Source: Skermanella mucosa (GTDB taxonomy: Bacteria > Pseudomonadota > Alphaproteobacteria > Azospirillales > Azospirillaceae). Taken from it: a DNA stretch of 64,000 bases. This document shows positions 35,354-44,421 of the stretch, piece by piece. The translations under genes and the position numbers were made by a program. The stretch covers positions 1,794,501 to 1,858,500 of the forward strand of contig NZ_CP086106.1 in assembly GCF_016765655.2 (NCBI RefSeq). Reading direction: 5' to 3'. The number at the start of each line of letters is the position of its first letter. The stretch's first letter is position 1. Below the pieces are notes generated by a model. The model was not told where the DNA came from, made no database searches, and was given only the letters and a program-made list of their open reading frames with translations.

Positions 35354-36343
35354 TCAATTGGTTCTGCGCGGCGCGAAGACCTCCTCCAGGTTCGACGCAT
35401 CGAGGATGCGGTCGGCCCACAGGTTCAGATCGTCGTCGGATGCCTTGAGCACGTGCTGGACCGTGATCTCCGGCACGGTTCCAAAGCGGCGGCGAAGCTG
35501 GCGCAACAGGATCTCCGCCTTGCCCTCTGCCTTACCCTGGACTTTGCCGATCTGGATGCCTTCGGCCATCCACTGTTCCGACGCGATCGACATGACCCTC
35601 TCCTCCTGTCCCGGCAGGATTTCTCCGAGCACCTCGCTCAGCAGCCCCGGCGGTATCTCGTTGGGCTCGGCGACAATGTAGCGCACGAGGGTTATCAAGT
35701 CATCGACGCTGAGGGCCGCCGCCGCACGGCCGAGCGTCAGCAGCTTGGTCCGCAGGTCGCCGCCGGCATCGCCATGTTTCAGGATCAGCAATCCTATCCG
35801 TAACGCCTTCTGGCGCGACAGGACGGCGTCGTCGATCCGGCCCAGGTCTGCGAGCGAGTATCTGAAATCCAGCACATGCGGCCGCAGCGCCTCGTCGTCG
35901 AAATCGAGCCCCTCGGCGAAGGTGAGCGGCACCTGCCACTCGGACCTTCCGTGATAGACTACCAGCGGCATGATCAGCGGCAGGCGCCGGTGCCCACCGT
36001 CCGCCGTCGTCCCCTCGTTCCGCAGCCACCATTCCCAGATCCGGACCATGTATACCAGGAGCTGCAGACCGATGCCGGGATCGGGCGAGGACTTGTGCTC
36101 GACCAGGACGAAGATGAAGGCGTGCCGGCCGTCCCGGGTGCTGACCCGGTACAGGCGGTCGGCCCGGTACTCCCGCAGTTCGCCATCGACGAACGAAGTG
36201 TTCACCAGCTCCGGCGCTTCCGGCCCGAGCCGCTCGGCGACCTCGGCCGGCAAGCGTTCCTTCAGCAGCGCGCCGGCGGCGCCCGGCTGGTCGAGCAGGA
36301 GCTTGAAAAACTGGTCATGGCGCCGGGTGATGCGAGCGGACAT
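35354..36343 (-). CDS. Rpn-family recombination-promoting nuclease / YhgA-like putative transposase
   Basis: A 329-aa protein of the Rpn/YhgA group (PD-(D/E)XK-type DNase, historically called putative transposases). The opening RRHDQFFKLLLDQPGAAGALL is characteristic. The nuclease core follows: a D residue in SFVDGELREYRADRLYRV, then AFIFVLVEHKSSPDPGIGLQ, whose VEHKS supplies the E-x-K. LIMPLVVYHGRSEWQVPLTF is the family's central strand. The C-terminal tail carries short Glu-Gly-Lys repeats and the helical LLRQLRRRFG end. Start at MSARITRR (36343); a longer upstream start is not supported. The protein may bind and cut DNA non-specifically. Its 3' part is duplicated downstream. Confidence 0.85.
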   Translation of the reverse strand: MSARITRRHDQFFKLLLDQPGAAGALLKERLPAEVAERLGPEAPELVNTSFVDGELREYRADRLYRVSTRDGRHAFIFVLVEHKSSPDPGIGLQLLVYMVRIWEWWLRNEGTTADGGHRRLPLIMPLVVYHGRSEWQVPLTFAEGLDFDDEALRPHVLDFRYSLADLGRIDDAVLSRQKALRIGLLILKHGDAGGDLRTKLLTLGRAAAALSVDDLITLVRYIVAEPNEIPPGLLSEVLGEILPGQEERVMSIASEQWMAEGIQIGKVQGKAEGKAEILLRQLRRRFGTVPEITVQHVLKASDDDLNLWADRILDASNLEEVFAPRRTN

Positions 36344-36436
36344 GGGCGGGGTGCGACCGTATGCGAAGGGGCTCTCCCCATACGCGCGGAGGGGCCCGGT
36401 CCGCAAGCGGGCCGGGCATCCCGCCCTGCGGCATCT

Positions 36437-37132
36437 TCACACCGTCAGGTACCGCCTCACTTCAGTTTCCACCATGCCGGCCTTTGGGCCGGCCAGCACC
36501 ACCTCGCCGCGGTCCATCACCGCGAAATGGTCGGCCAGATCGCGGGCGAACTCGAAATACTGTTCGACCAGCAGGATCGCCATGTCGCCGCGGTCGCCCA
36601 GCTTCCGGATCACCGCCTCGATCAGCTTGATGATCGAGGGCTGTATGCCTTCAGTCGGCTCGTCCAGGATCATCAGGCGCGGGCGGGTGACCAGGGCGCG
36701 GGCGATGGCGAGCTGCTGCTGCTGCCCGCCCGACAGGTCGCCGCCGCGCCGGTTCAGCATGGTCTTCAAGACGGGGAACAGCTCGAAGATCTCGTCCGGG
36801 ATGGTTCGGTCCTTGCGGGGCAGGGGGGCGAAGCCGGTCTGGAGGTTCTCCAGCACGGACAGCCTGGGAAAGATCTCGCGGCCCTGCGGCACATAGGCGA
36901 TGCCGCGTCGGGCGCGGTCGTGCGGTGCCAGGCGGGCGATGTCCTGGCCTTCCCACAGGATCCGGCCATGGCGGATCGGCTCCAGCCCCAGCACCGCGCG
37001 CAGGAGGCTGGTCTTGCCGACGCCGTTGCGGCCGAGCAGGCAGGTGACCGCGCCCTTCGGAGCGTTCAGCCCGACCCGGCGCAGGATATGGCTGGCGCCG
37101 TAATAGAGGTCCACGTCTTCGACGGTCAGCAT
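36437..37132 (-). CDS. urtE: Urea ABC transporter ATP-binding subunit UrtE
   Basis: A 231-aa ATPase. Walker A GRNGVGKTSLLRAV, signature LSGGQQQQLAIARAL and Walker B LMILDEPTEGIQPSIIKLIE are complete; the GIQPSII wording is characteristic of UrtE. It powers high-affinity urea uptake together with UrtD, acting on the cytosolic face of the UrtB-UrtC channel. It is the last gene of the operon, 4 bp after urtD. No terminator hairpin with a T-run was seen after it. Confidence 0.95.
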   Translation of the reverse strand: MLTVEDVDLYYGASHILRRVGLNAPKGAVTCLLGRNGVGKTSLLRAVLGLEPIRHGRILWEGQDIARLAPHDRARRGIAYVPQGREIFPRLSVLENLQTGFAPLPRKDRTIPDEIFELFPVLKTMLNRRGGDLSGGQQQQLAIARALVTRPRLMILDEPTEGIQPSIIKLIEAVIRKLGDRGDMAILLVEQYFEFARDLADHFAVMDRGEVVLAGPKAGMVETEVRRYLTV

Positions 37133-37136
37133 GGTT

Positions 37137-37958
37137 TCAGCGCCCCAGATAGACTTCGATGACGCGATGGTCGGCCTGCACGGTGTCGATCGATCCTTCG
37201 GCCAGGACCGATCCCTCGTGCAGGACCGTCACCTTGGCGCCGAGCGCCCGAACGAACTCCATGTCGTGCTCGACCACCACGATGGAACGCTCCCGCGCGA
37301 TGTCGAGCAGCAGGCGGGCGGTCGTCTCGGTCTCGTGGTCGGTCATGCCCGCGACGGGCTCGTCCAGCAGCAGGAGCTGGCCTTCCTGCATCAGCAGCAT
37401 GCCGATTTCCAGCCACTGCTTCTGGCCGTGGCTGAGGGCGCCGGCCTTCTCGGTCCGCCGGTCGCCCAGCCCGATCACGCCCAGGATCTCGTCGATCCGG
37501 CGGGCCTGCCCCCCGGTCAGGTGGAAGAACAGGGTGGCGAAGGTGCCGCGGTCGGTCTTCAACGCGAGTTCCAGGTTCTCGAACACGGTCAGGTGCTCGA
37601 ACACCGTGGGTTTCTGGAACTTGCGGCCGATGCCCAGGTTGGCGATGGCGGCCTCGTCCAGCCTTGTCAGGTCGACATTGCCGTTGAACAGCACGTCGCC
37701 GGTGTTCGGCTTGGTCTTGCCGGTGATGACGTCCATCATGGTCGTCTTGCCGGCGCCGTTCGGGCCGATGATGGTGCGCATCTCGCCTTTGTCGATCACC
37801 AGGCTCAGGCTGTTCAGTGCCTTGAAACCGTCGAAGCTGACCGACACGCCGTCCAGGTACAGGATGGACCCGGCCGGCTGGCGGGCGGTGCGGACCGGCG
37901 TCGCCTCGACCGGCAGGACCAGTTCAGCGGCGTCAGGCGCCGTGCTTGCTCGCAGCAT
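37137..37958 (-). CDS. urtD: Urea ABC transporter ATP-binding subunit UrtD
   Basis: A 273-aa ATPase with Walker A GPNGAGKTTMMDVITGKT, signature LSHGQKQWLEIGMLLMQ and Walker B LLLLDEPVAGMTDHETE. The GQKQWLEIGM form of the signature is diagnostic of the urea/branched-chain LivG-like UrtD group. It overlaps the end of urtC by 26 bp, so translation is probably coupled. Confidence 0.95.
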   Translation of the reverse strand: MLRASTAPDAAELVLPVEATPVRTARQPAGSILYLDGVSVSFDGFKALNSLSLVIDKGEMRTIIGPNGAGKTTMMDVITGKTKPNTGDVLFNGNVDLTRLDEAAIANLGIGRKFQKPTVFEHLTVFENLELALKTDRGTFATLFFHLTGGQARRIDEILGVIGLGDRRTEKAGALSHGQKQWLEIGMLLMQEGQLLLLDEPVAGMTDHETETTARLLLDIARERSIVVVEHDMEFVRALGAKVTVLHEGSVLAEGSIDTVQADHRVIEVYLGR

Positions 37959-39093
37959 TGCCGCCGACCTCCTTGGGTGCCGAAGTGGATTTGAGGGCGA
38001 TCCTGTCCCTGACCTGGCCCGCCAGGCCGACGATGCCGCGCGGCAGGAACAGGGTGCAGACGATGAACAGGGCGCCCAGGAAGAACAGCCAGAATTCCGG
38101 CGCCGCGCCGGTGAAGAAGCTCTTGGCGCCGTTGACCGTGAAGGCGCCCAGGATGGCGCCGAACAGCGTGCCGCGCCCGCCGACCGCGACCCACACCGCG
38201 ATCTCGATCGAGTTGCCGGGCGAGAACTCCGACGGGTTGATGATGCCGACCTGCGGCACGTACAGCGCCCCGGCGATGCCGGCCAGCATGGCGGATACGG
38301 TGAACACGAACAGCTTGGCGTTGGTCACCGAATAGCCCAGGAAACGCACCCGGCTCTCCGCGTCGCGGATCGCCATGAGCACCCGGCCCAGCTTGGACGT
38401 GACGATGAAGCGGCTGACCAGATAGCCCAGCGCCAGCACCAGGGCGGAGGCGACGTAGAGTCCGATCCGGGTGCCCCGGTCCTGGATGTTGTAGCCCAGG
38501 ATCTCCTTGAAGTCGGTCAGGCCGTTGTTCCCGCCGAAGCCCATCTCGTTGCGGAAGAAGGCCAGCATCAGGGCGAACACCATCGCCTGGGTGATGATCG
38601 AGAAATAGACGCCGGTGATCCGGGACCGGAAGGTCAGCCAGCCCAGCGCGAAGGCCAGCAGGCCGGGCACCGCCATCACCATCAGCATGGCGAACCAGAA
38701 CTGGTCGAAGCCCCACCAGTACCAGGGCAGCTCGCTCCAGTTCAGGAACACCATGAAGTCGGGAACCTCCGCGTTGCCGTAGACGCCGCGGTCGCCGATC
38801 TGGCGCATCAGGTACATGCCCATGCAGTAGCCGCCGAGCGCGAAGAACGCGCCGTGGCCCAGGCTGAGCGCCCCGGCATAGCCCCAGATCAGGTCCAGGC
38901 TGAGGGCGAGCAGGGCGAAGCAAAGATACTTGCCGAGCAGGCTCAGCATGTATGTCGGCACATGGAAGGGGCTCTCCGGCGGCAGCGCCAGGTTCAGCAC
39001 CGGCACCAGCACGACGGTCAGCACCAGGAGGATCAGGAAGACCTGCCAGCCCCGGCGGGATTCCAGGGTCGCGAGACGCGACATCAGCAGCAT
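37933..39093 (-). CDS. urtC: Urea ABC transporter permease UrtC
   Basis: A 386-aa LivM-type inner-membrane permease with about ten hydrophobic helices. Recognisable segments include LSLDLIWGYAGALSLGHGAFF, FALGGYCMGMYLM, and late VAVGGRGTLFGAILGAFTVNG with FLPRGIVGLAGQ. It forms the membrane channel with UrtB. The start ATG lies 4 bp after the urtB stop codon; an alternative start three codons further in (MSRLATLES) is possible. Confidence 0.95.
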   Translation of the reverse strand: MLLMSRLATLESRRGWQVFLILLVLTVVLVPVLNLALPPESPFHVPTYMLSLLGKYLCFALLALSLDLIWGYAGALSLGHGAFFALGGYCMGMYLMRQIGDRGVYGNAEVPDFMVFLNWSELPWYWWGFDQFWFAMLMVMAVPGLLAFALGWLTFRSRITGVYFSIITQAMVFALMLAFFRNEMGFGGNNGLTDFKEILGYNIQDRGTRIGLYVASALVLALGYLVSRFIVTSKLGRVLMAIRDAESRVRFLGYSVTNAKLFVFTVSAMLAGIAGALYVPQVGIINPSEFSPGNSIEIAVWVAVGGRGTLFGAILGAFTVNGAKSFFTGAAPEFWLFFLGALFIVCTLFLPRGIVGLAGQVRDRIALKSTSAPKEVGGNAASKHGA

Positions 39094-39097
39094 GGCT

Positions 39098-40804
39098 TCA
39101 GGCCTCCGCGGCGCGGCCCTTGAGCGCGAACAGGCCGCGCGGGCGCTTCTGGATGAACAGGATGATGAAGACGAGGATCAGGATCTTGCCGAGCATGGCA
39201 CCGGCATAGGGCTCCAGGAACTTGTTGAAGATGCCCAGCGTCATGGCGCCCGCCAGTACGCCCCACAGGCTGCCGACCCCACCGAACACGACCACCATGA
39301 AGCTGTCCACGATGTAGCCCTGGCCCAGGTTGGGGCTGACATTGCCGATCTGGCTGAGCGCTACTCCGGCCACCCCGGCAATGCCGGAGCCGAGGCCGAA
39401 GGTCAGGGCGTCGACCCAGCCGGTGCGGATGCCCATGGCCGACGCCATGTTCCGGTTCTGCGTCACCGCGCGCATCTGCAGGCCGAAGGGGGTGTAGCGC
39501 AGCAACGCCGCCAAGCCCGCCAGCACCGCGAAGGCGAACAGGATGATGGCGATGCGGTTGTAGGTCAGCACCATGCCGGGCATGGCTTCCCAGGCGCCCG
39601 TCATCCAGCCGGGATTGGAGACCTCCTTGTTCGGGGCGCCGAAGATCGCCCGGACCGCCTGCTGAAGCATCAGGCTGATGCCCCAGGTCGCCAGCAGCGT
39701 TTCCAGCGGCCTGCCGTACAGGAATCGGATGATGCCGCGCTCCATCACGACGCCGACGGCGCCCGCCACCAGGAACGCGGCCGGGATCGAGAGGATCAGG
39801 TAGAGGCCGAAGAAGTCGGCGGGGATCCATTCGCGGAACAACTGCTGCACCACCACCGTGGTGTAGGCGCCCAGCATGATCATCTCGCCGTGGGCCATGT
39901 TGATCACGCCCATCACGCCGAAGGTGATGGCGAGGCCGATCGCGGCGAGCAGCAGGACCGAGCCCAGGCTGATCCCCTGGAACAGGTTGAGCGCCAGTTC
40001 TGTCATAGCGAGGCGGCTGTCGATCCGGTCGAGCAGGTCGGCTGCGGCGGCGCGCACCCGGGCATCCGGTTCGGCGAAGGTGCCGTCGGCGTTGACGGCG
40101 GCCAGCGGAGTCACCAGGGCCCGCACCTCGGGCGTCAACCGCTGGGACAGGTCGTTGACCGCGGCCAGCCGCTCCGCCGCGTCGGGGCTGCCCAGGCTCA
40201 TCTTGGCGAAGGTCAGCGCCATGGCGGCGCGAACGTCCTCGACCGTCTCCCGGTCCAGCGCCTCGCGAAGCAGCGCCGCCGCTTCGGGCGTGCGGTCCTT
40301 GGCCATGGTCTCGGCGGCGGCGAGCCGCTTGGCCGGATCCGGGTTGTTGATCTGGAGCCGGCCGATGGCGCCGGCCAGGGCGCTGCGTAGCGCGTTGTTC
40401 ACGTTGATGCGGGTCAGGTCGCGGCTGGACGCGGTTCCCAGTGCCTCGCCGGTGACGGCGTCGGTCAGGGCGATGTCGCGTCCGGCGCTTCCGATCACCA
40501 GCCGGCCGTCGTCCTTGCGCGTATAGAGACGATTCTCCGACATGGCTTGCAGGACCGGCGTCGCGCGGTCGTCACCCAGCAGCGCCAGCGCTTCGATGGC
40601 CCCGACCTTCTCGGCGAATCCCGGGGCCGCCAGTCCCGCGACCGTGTCGCCATACTCGTCCGCCCAGGCGGATGGGGCGGCGAAGGCGCCGAGCGCGGTG
40701 CCGAAACCCGCGAGCCCGCAAACCACCAGGGCGGCCAGCATAACGGCATGAAGGCCGCGCAGGACCCGGGCGGCCGTCGCAAGGCATGAATTCAAAATGG
40801 TCAA
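39098..40804 (-). CDS. urtB: Urea ABC transporter permease UrtB
   Basis: A 568-aa LivH-type permease with an extra periplasmic N-terminal part, as is usual for UrtB. Residues 1-48 form a signal peptide or signal anchor (VMLAALVVCGLAGFGTALGA, then SAWADE). Residues about 50-280 are a helical repeat domain (IEALALLGDDRATPVLQAM; RLAAAETMAKDRTPEAAALL). The C-terminal 290 residues are the membrane part (LGLAITFGVMGVINMAHGE written here as GLAITFGVMGVINMAHGE). It is the second gene of the operon, behind urtA and a hairpin. Confidence 0.95.
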   Translation of the reverse strand: MTILNSCLATAARVLRGLHAVMLAALVVCGLAGFGTALGAFAAPSAWADEYGDTVAGLAAPGFAEKVGAIEALALLGDDRATPVLQAMSENRLYTRKDDGRLVIGSAGRDIALTDAVTGEALGTASSRDLTRINVNNALRSALAGAIGRLQINNPDPAKRLAAAETMAKDRTPEAAALLREALDRETVEDVRAAMALTFAKMSLGSPDAAERLAAVNDLSQRLTPEVRALVTPLAAVNADGTFAEPDARVRAAAADLLDRIDSRLAMTELALNLFQGISLGSVLLLAAIGLAITFGVMGVINMAHGEMIMLGAYTTVVVQQLFREWIPADFFGLYLILSIPAAFLVAGAVGVVMERGIIRFLYGRPLETLLATWGISLMLQQAVRAIFGAPNKEVSNPGWMTGAWEAMPGMVLTYNRIAIILFAFAVLAGLAALLRYTPFGLQMRAVTQNRNMASAMGIRTGWVDALTFGLGSGIAGVAGVALSQIGNVSPNLGQGYIVDSFMVVVFGGVGSLWGVLAGAMTLGIFNKFLEPYAGAMLGKILILVFIILFIQKRPRGLFALKGRAAEA

Positions 40805-40843
40805 GGAGCTTTCCCCCGGCGTGCGGCCCGCTATGGGCCAGAT

Positions 40844-40876
40844 GGCCTTCCTCCGGAACGGGTCCGGAGGAAGGCC
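40844..40876 (-). promoter_or_regulatory. Intercistronic hairpin between urtA and urtB
   Basis: A perfect 13-bp stem (GGCCTTCCTCCGG / CCGGAGGAAGGCC) with a 7-base loop lies directly after the urtA stop codon and before urtB. No T-run follows on the minus strand. Such hairpins often protect the highly expressed binding-protein mRNA or reduce read-through into permease genes. Confidence 0.7.
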
Positions 40877-40889
40877 ACGGGACGGGCTG

Positions 40890-42188
40890 TTACTTGGCGT
40901 AGGCGCTGAACTTGGGATCGGTGCAGTTGCCGCAGACCCAGGGGAAGGTCCAGTCGGCCGTCAGCTTGGCGGACTCGGGGATGTAGGGGCTCCAGGCGGC
41001 GCCCTTGATCGCCTCGTCGGTCTGCGACACGATCGAGAACTGTCCGTCGGCCTGGATCTCGCCGATCATCACCGGCTTGGACAGGTGATGGTTGGTGTTC
41101 ATAACGACGTCGTAGCCGCTGGGGCTGCGCACCTTCTGGCCGTACATGGCTTGGCGGACGGCGTTCACATCAGTGGTGCCGGCCTGCAGGACGGCCTGGG
41201 TCCACATCTTGAAGCCGATATAGTGGGCTTCCATCGGGTCGTTGGTGACGCGCTTCTCGTTCTTGGTGAAACCGTGCCACTGCTTGATGAAGGCGGCGTT
41301 CTCCGGGGTGTCCACCGACATGAAGTAGTTCCAGGCGGCGAGGTGGCCGACCAGGTTGGACGTGTCGATGCCGGCCAGTTCCTCCTCGCCGACCGAGAAG
41401 GCCACCACCGGGATGTCGGTCGCCTTGATGCCCTGGTTGGCCAGTTCCTTGTAGAACGGCACGTTGGCGTCGCCGTTGATGGTCGAGACGACGGCGGTCT
41501 TCTTGCCGGCCGAAGCGAACTTCTTGATGTCGGCCACGATGGTCTGCCAGTCGGAATGGCCGAACGGCGTGTAGTTGATCATGATGTCGTCCTTGGCGAC
41601 ACCCTTGGAGATCAGGAACGCTTCGAGGATCTTGTTGGTGGTGCGCGGATAGACGTAGTCGGTGCCGGCCAGGACCCAGCGCTTGACCTCGCCGCCTTCG
41701 GGACCCATCAGGTACTCGACCGCCGGGATCGCCTGCTGGTTCGGCGCGGCACCGGTGTAGAACACGTTGCGCGAGGACTCCTCGCCCTCGTACTGGACGG
41801 GATAGAACAGCAGGCCGTTCTTCTCCTCGAAGACCGGGAGCACGGACTTGCGGCTGACCGAGGTCCAGCAGCCGAACACGGCGGCGACCTTGTCCTTCTC
41901 GATCAGCTCGCGCGCCTTCTCCGCGAACAGCGGCCAGTTGGAGGCGGGATCGACCACCACGGCCTCGACCGGCCGGCCCAGCAGGCCACCCTTCTTGTTG
42001 AGGTCGTCCACCATCATCATGATGGTGTCCTTCAGCGTCGTCTCGCTGATCGCCATCGTTCCCGACAGGGAGTGGAGCACGCCGACCTTGATGGGGTCCG
42101 CCGCCTGGGCCACCCCGGCAAGCAGTGCCGAAACCGCGACGGCGCAGCCCAGCGCCGCAGACTTGATGCCGCTTTTGAACAGTCCCAT
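40890..42188 (-). CDS. urtA: Urea ABC transporter substrate-binding protein UrtA
   Basis: A 432-aa periplasmic binding protein that captures urea. The start at 42188 (MGLFKSGIKSAALG) is chosen because a full signal peptide follows (CAVAVSALLAGVAQA-A) and GAGG lies just upstream; the frame extends 48 codons further without support. Mature landmarks are IKVGVLHSLSGTMAISETTL, VFGCWTSVSRKSVLPVFEE, and the LLFYPVQYEGEESSRNVFYTG ligand-pocket region. The C-terminus WVCGNCTDPKF is intact. It heads the urtABCDE operon. The 273-bp upstream gap should hold the promoter; urea operons are often nitrogen-controlled, but no clear -12/-24 sigma-54 site was seen there. Confidence 0.96.
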   Translation of the reverse strand: MGLFKSGIKSAALGCAVAVSALLAGVAQAADPIKVGVLHSLSGTMAISETTLKDTIMMMVDDLNKKGGLLGRPVEAVVVDPASNWPLFAEKARELIEKDKVAAVFGCWTSVSRKSVLPVFEEKNGLLFYPVQYEGEESSRNVFYTGAAPNQQAIPAVEYLMGPEGGEVKRWVLAGTDYVYPRTTNKILEAFLISKGVAKDDIMINYTPFGHSDWQTIVADIKKFASAGKKTAVVSTINGDANVPFYKELANQGIKATDIPVVAFSVGEEELAGIDTSNLVGHLAAWNYFMSVDTPENAAFIKQWHGFTKNEKRVTNDPMEAHYIGFKMWTQAVLQAGTTDVNAVRQAMYGQKVRSPSGYDVVMNTNHHLSKPVMIGEIQADGQFSIVSQTDEAIKGAAWSPYIPESAKLTADWTFPWVCGNCTDPKFSAYAK

Positions 42189-42461
42189 GCTCTCGCCTCT
42201 AACTTTTTCGTGTTTAAAGCCCGGCGGGGCATGAGCAATTTCGGGGCCAGAGAGGGTAGGGCGGAGCACACTACGGCATTGCTCGGCCGAAGGGCAGGTA
42301 CGACGAAGGGGTTGCCTCCGTGCATTGCCCAAGATTTAGGCGGAAGTTTAAATTGGTGGCAAAGAATAATGGATTTATGCGATGAGCATGCAATTTTCAA
42401 AGCGTGAATGCGCGGCGGCGAAAGATCATGTCCTTCGCCGCCGCTTCGGTCGGGCACGAAG

Positions 42462-42890
42462 TCAGCCGTTGGACGGGGAACTGGAGATATCCTGAACCGT
42501 CTGCCCGACGACATCGTCGTCGTTCGTCCGGGCCGCGAGGTCGCCCAGCGAGACCACGCCGACGAGTCGCTTGTCACTGTTCAGCACGGGCAGCCGGCGA
42601 ATGTCGTTCTCCGCCATCAGTTCCGCGGCCTCGCTGCTGTCCTGGTCTTCCATGCAGTAGACCAGCTTGTCGGACATGGCCTCCCGGACGCGGGTGACCT
42701 TGGGGTCGTGCCCTTCCGCCACCGCTCGGACGGTGATGTCGCGGTCCGTCAGGGTGCCGACCAGGCGGTCGTCCTCGCCGACCGGCAGGAAGCCGGTATC
42801 GACATCGCGCATTTTTTGGGCGGCGTCCCGTAGCAGAGTGTCGGGATGGACGAGTTCGACCTCCGTGGTCATGATGTCCCGGATCTTCAT
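42462..42890 (-). CDS. Tandem CBS-domain protein
   Basis: A 142-aa protein made of two CBS motifs (MKIRDIMTTEVELVHPDTLL with GFLPVGEDDRLVGTLTDRDI; then VREAMSDKLVYCMEDQ with RRLPVLNSDKRLVGVVSLGD). CBS pairs bind adenosine nucleotides and sense energy state. The second ATG (42890) is preferred because AAGGAG lies 6 bases upstream, whereas it directly abuts the first ATG at 42896. It is monocistronic and lies upstream of urtA on the same strand; any link to urea uptake is unproven. Confidence 0.9.
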   Translation of the reverse strand: MKIRDIMTTEVELVHPDTLLRDAAQKMRDVDTGFLPVGEDDRLVGTLTDRDITVRAVAEGHDPKVTRVREAMSDKLVYCMEDQDSSEAAELMAENDIRRLPVLNSDKRLVGVVSLGDLAARTNDDDVVGQTVQDISSSPSNG

Positions 42891-43160
42891 CGTCATCTCC
42901 TTTCAGGCCTGATGCCTCTGGTCTGCCGAGAACCGGACCCCCTCGGCGAAAGTTCCCGTTCGCCGCGCCCCCTTCCACATGCCGATCGGTCCCACCAAGG
43001 CCACAGGAACTTTCCCCGGGGCATTCCGTTGCACACCTGACGGTCCAGGTCGACTTTCCGATCGGGCGGACAGACCGCGGCATTCGAACCGCGAAGACCA
43101 CTCCCGACTCCCCGAGAGACCGCGCCGTTGCCTCAGTTCCAATGATGGAAGGGGTTGCGC

Positions 43161-43766
43161 ATGCACCACTGGCTGTTGTGGAGCCGGTTCGTCGCCTTGA
43201 ACATGGTCGGCGTCGCCGGGCTATTTCTCGTCTGGGTGAATGGGTGGGTGGAGCGGGTGCTGGTGGCGGACAGCAGCCGGATCAGCGTACTTATCTTCCT
43301 GCTGTTCGTCGTGGGCCTCCTGGCCAGCGCCTGGCGCATCAACAAGGTGACCCAGGAACTCGACAATCTCCGCACCGGCAATACGCCGGTGTCCGAAGGC
43401 GGGCGGCTCGCGACATACCGCCGAGCCCTGGAAACCGGCGGGGCCAGCGCCACGCGCGCGCTCGAACTGCGACTCTTCTCCCGCATCGCCTTCATCCGGC
43501 ACATCGCCAATGCCCTCGTTCTGCTCGGGCTGGTCGGCACGGTGGTCGGCTTCATCATGGCGCTGGGACAGGTGAACGCGGCCAACGCCAGCGACGTCAA
43601 CGCCATCGGCGGCATCGTCGGCACCCTGATCGAAGGCATGGGGGTGGCACTCTACACCACCTTGGTCGGGTCCGTCCTCAACCTGTGGCTGGCGGCGAAC
43701 TACCAGCTCCTGGCCACCGGCACGGCGAACCTCGCCGCCGCGTTGATCGATGCCGGCCATGCATGA
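43161..43766 (+). CDS. MotA/TolQ/ExbB-type proton channel family membrane protein
   Basis: A 201-aa inner-membrane protein. The N-terminal region has two hydrophobic helices (LNMVGVAGLFLVWVNGW; ISVLIFLLFVVGLLASAW). The conserved channel part is HIANALVLLGLVGTVVGFIM with IEGMGVALYTTLVGSVLNLW, matching the pore helices of TolQ/ExbB/MotA. Such proteins convert ion flow into mechanical work on a partner. GGAAGGGG lies upstream of the ATG at 43161. The next gene overlaps its end and occupies the ExbD/TolR/MotB-like partner position. Confidence 0.85.
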   Translation: MHHWLLWSRFVALNMVGVAGLFLVWVNGWVERVLVADSSRISVLIFLLFVVGLLASAWRINKVTQELDNLRTGNTPVSEGGRLATYRRALETGGASATRALELRLFSRIAFIRHIANALVLLGLVGTVVGFIMALGQVNAANASDVNAIGGIVGTLIEGMGVALYTTLVGSVLNLWLAANYQLLATGTANLAAALIDAGHA

Positions 43767-44364
43767 CCCATGGGATCCCGGAGACGACAGCGGAACGGTA
43801 TTCCGAGACGTCATCCTGCTGGCCCTGGCGGGCTTCATGTTCGTCACCGTGCTGCTGCTTCCCCACATCAATCCCAAGGGCAAGGAATCGGAAGGCTCGA
43901 CCGATCCGCCGGGCAACGTGATCGCCGAGCTGCGCTGGGACGACAAGCTGCGCACCGACGTCGACCTGTGGGTGCAGGCACCGGGAGACGTTCCGGTGGG
44001 ATACTCCAACAAGAGTGGCCTGATCTTCAACCTGCTGCGCGACGATCTCGGCAGCCATGCCGACCCGACGGAAGTCAATTTCGAGACGTCGTTCAGCCGG
44101 GGCATTCCTCCGGGCGAGTATACGGTGAATGTCCACTTGTTCCGAAATCTGGAAAACACATACCCTATCAATGTGCGGGTCGTGGTGAGGGTAAAGTCCG
44201 ACAACGAGGCCGGGGCGCGGCCCATTGCGGCGACAACTGTCAGGTTGGATCGTGAAGGTCAGGAACTGACCGCCTTCCGGTTCCGTTTGACTGAAAAAGG
44301 CGAACTAGTGCCCAACAGCCTGAACAGCGTCTTCAAACCGCTGCGTTCGGCCAAGACATTTTAA
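43750..44364 (+). CDS. Single-span membrane protein, DUF2135-like periplasmic domain (probable channel partner)
   Basis: A 204-aa protein overlapping the proton-channel gene by 17 bp (start at 43750, or 43759 giving 201 aa). One transmembrane helix (VILLALAGFMFVTVLLLP) follows a short acidic N-terminus, the ExbD/MotB topology. The periplasmic part contains LRTDVDLWVQAPGDVPVGY and GIPPGEYTVNVHLFRN, resembling DUF2135/YfaP-type beta domains. Unlike ExbD/TolR, the helix lacks an obvious ion-carrying Asp in its centre; Asp residues occur just before it (FRDV). I infer it is the partner driven by the upstream channel. The exact family is not certain. Confidence 0.72.
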   Translation: MPAMHDPWDPGDDSGTVFRDVILLALAGFMFVTVLLLPHINPKGKESEGSTDPPGNVIAELRWDDKLRTDVDLWVQAPGDVPVGYSNKSGLIFNLLRDDLGSHADPTEVNFETSFSRGIPPGEYTVNVHLFRNLENTYPINVRVVVRVKSDNEAGARPIAATTVRLDREGQELTAFRFRLTEKGELVPNSLNSVFKPLRSAKTF

Positions 44365-44421
44365 ATAAAAGAGGCTTGCTTGAGACGCTGAACCGACATC
44401 CGACTTCGTCAGGAACCCGCC

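Noticed and set aside
42189-42461. A sigma-54 (-12/-24) nitrogen promoter upstream of urtA
   Set aside because: No sequence close to TGGCAC-N5-TTGCA was found on the minus strand, although nitrogen control remains plausible.
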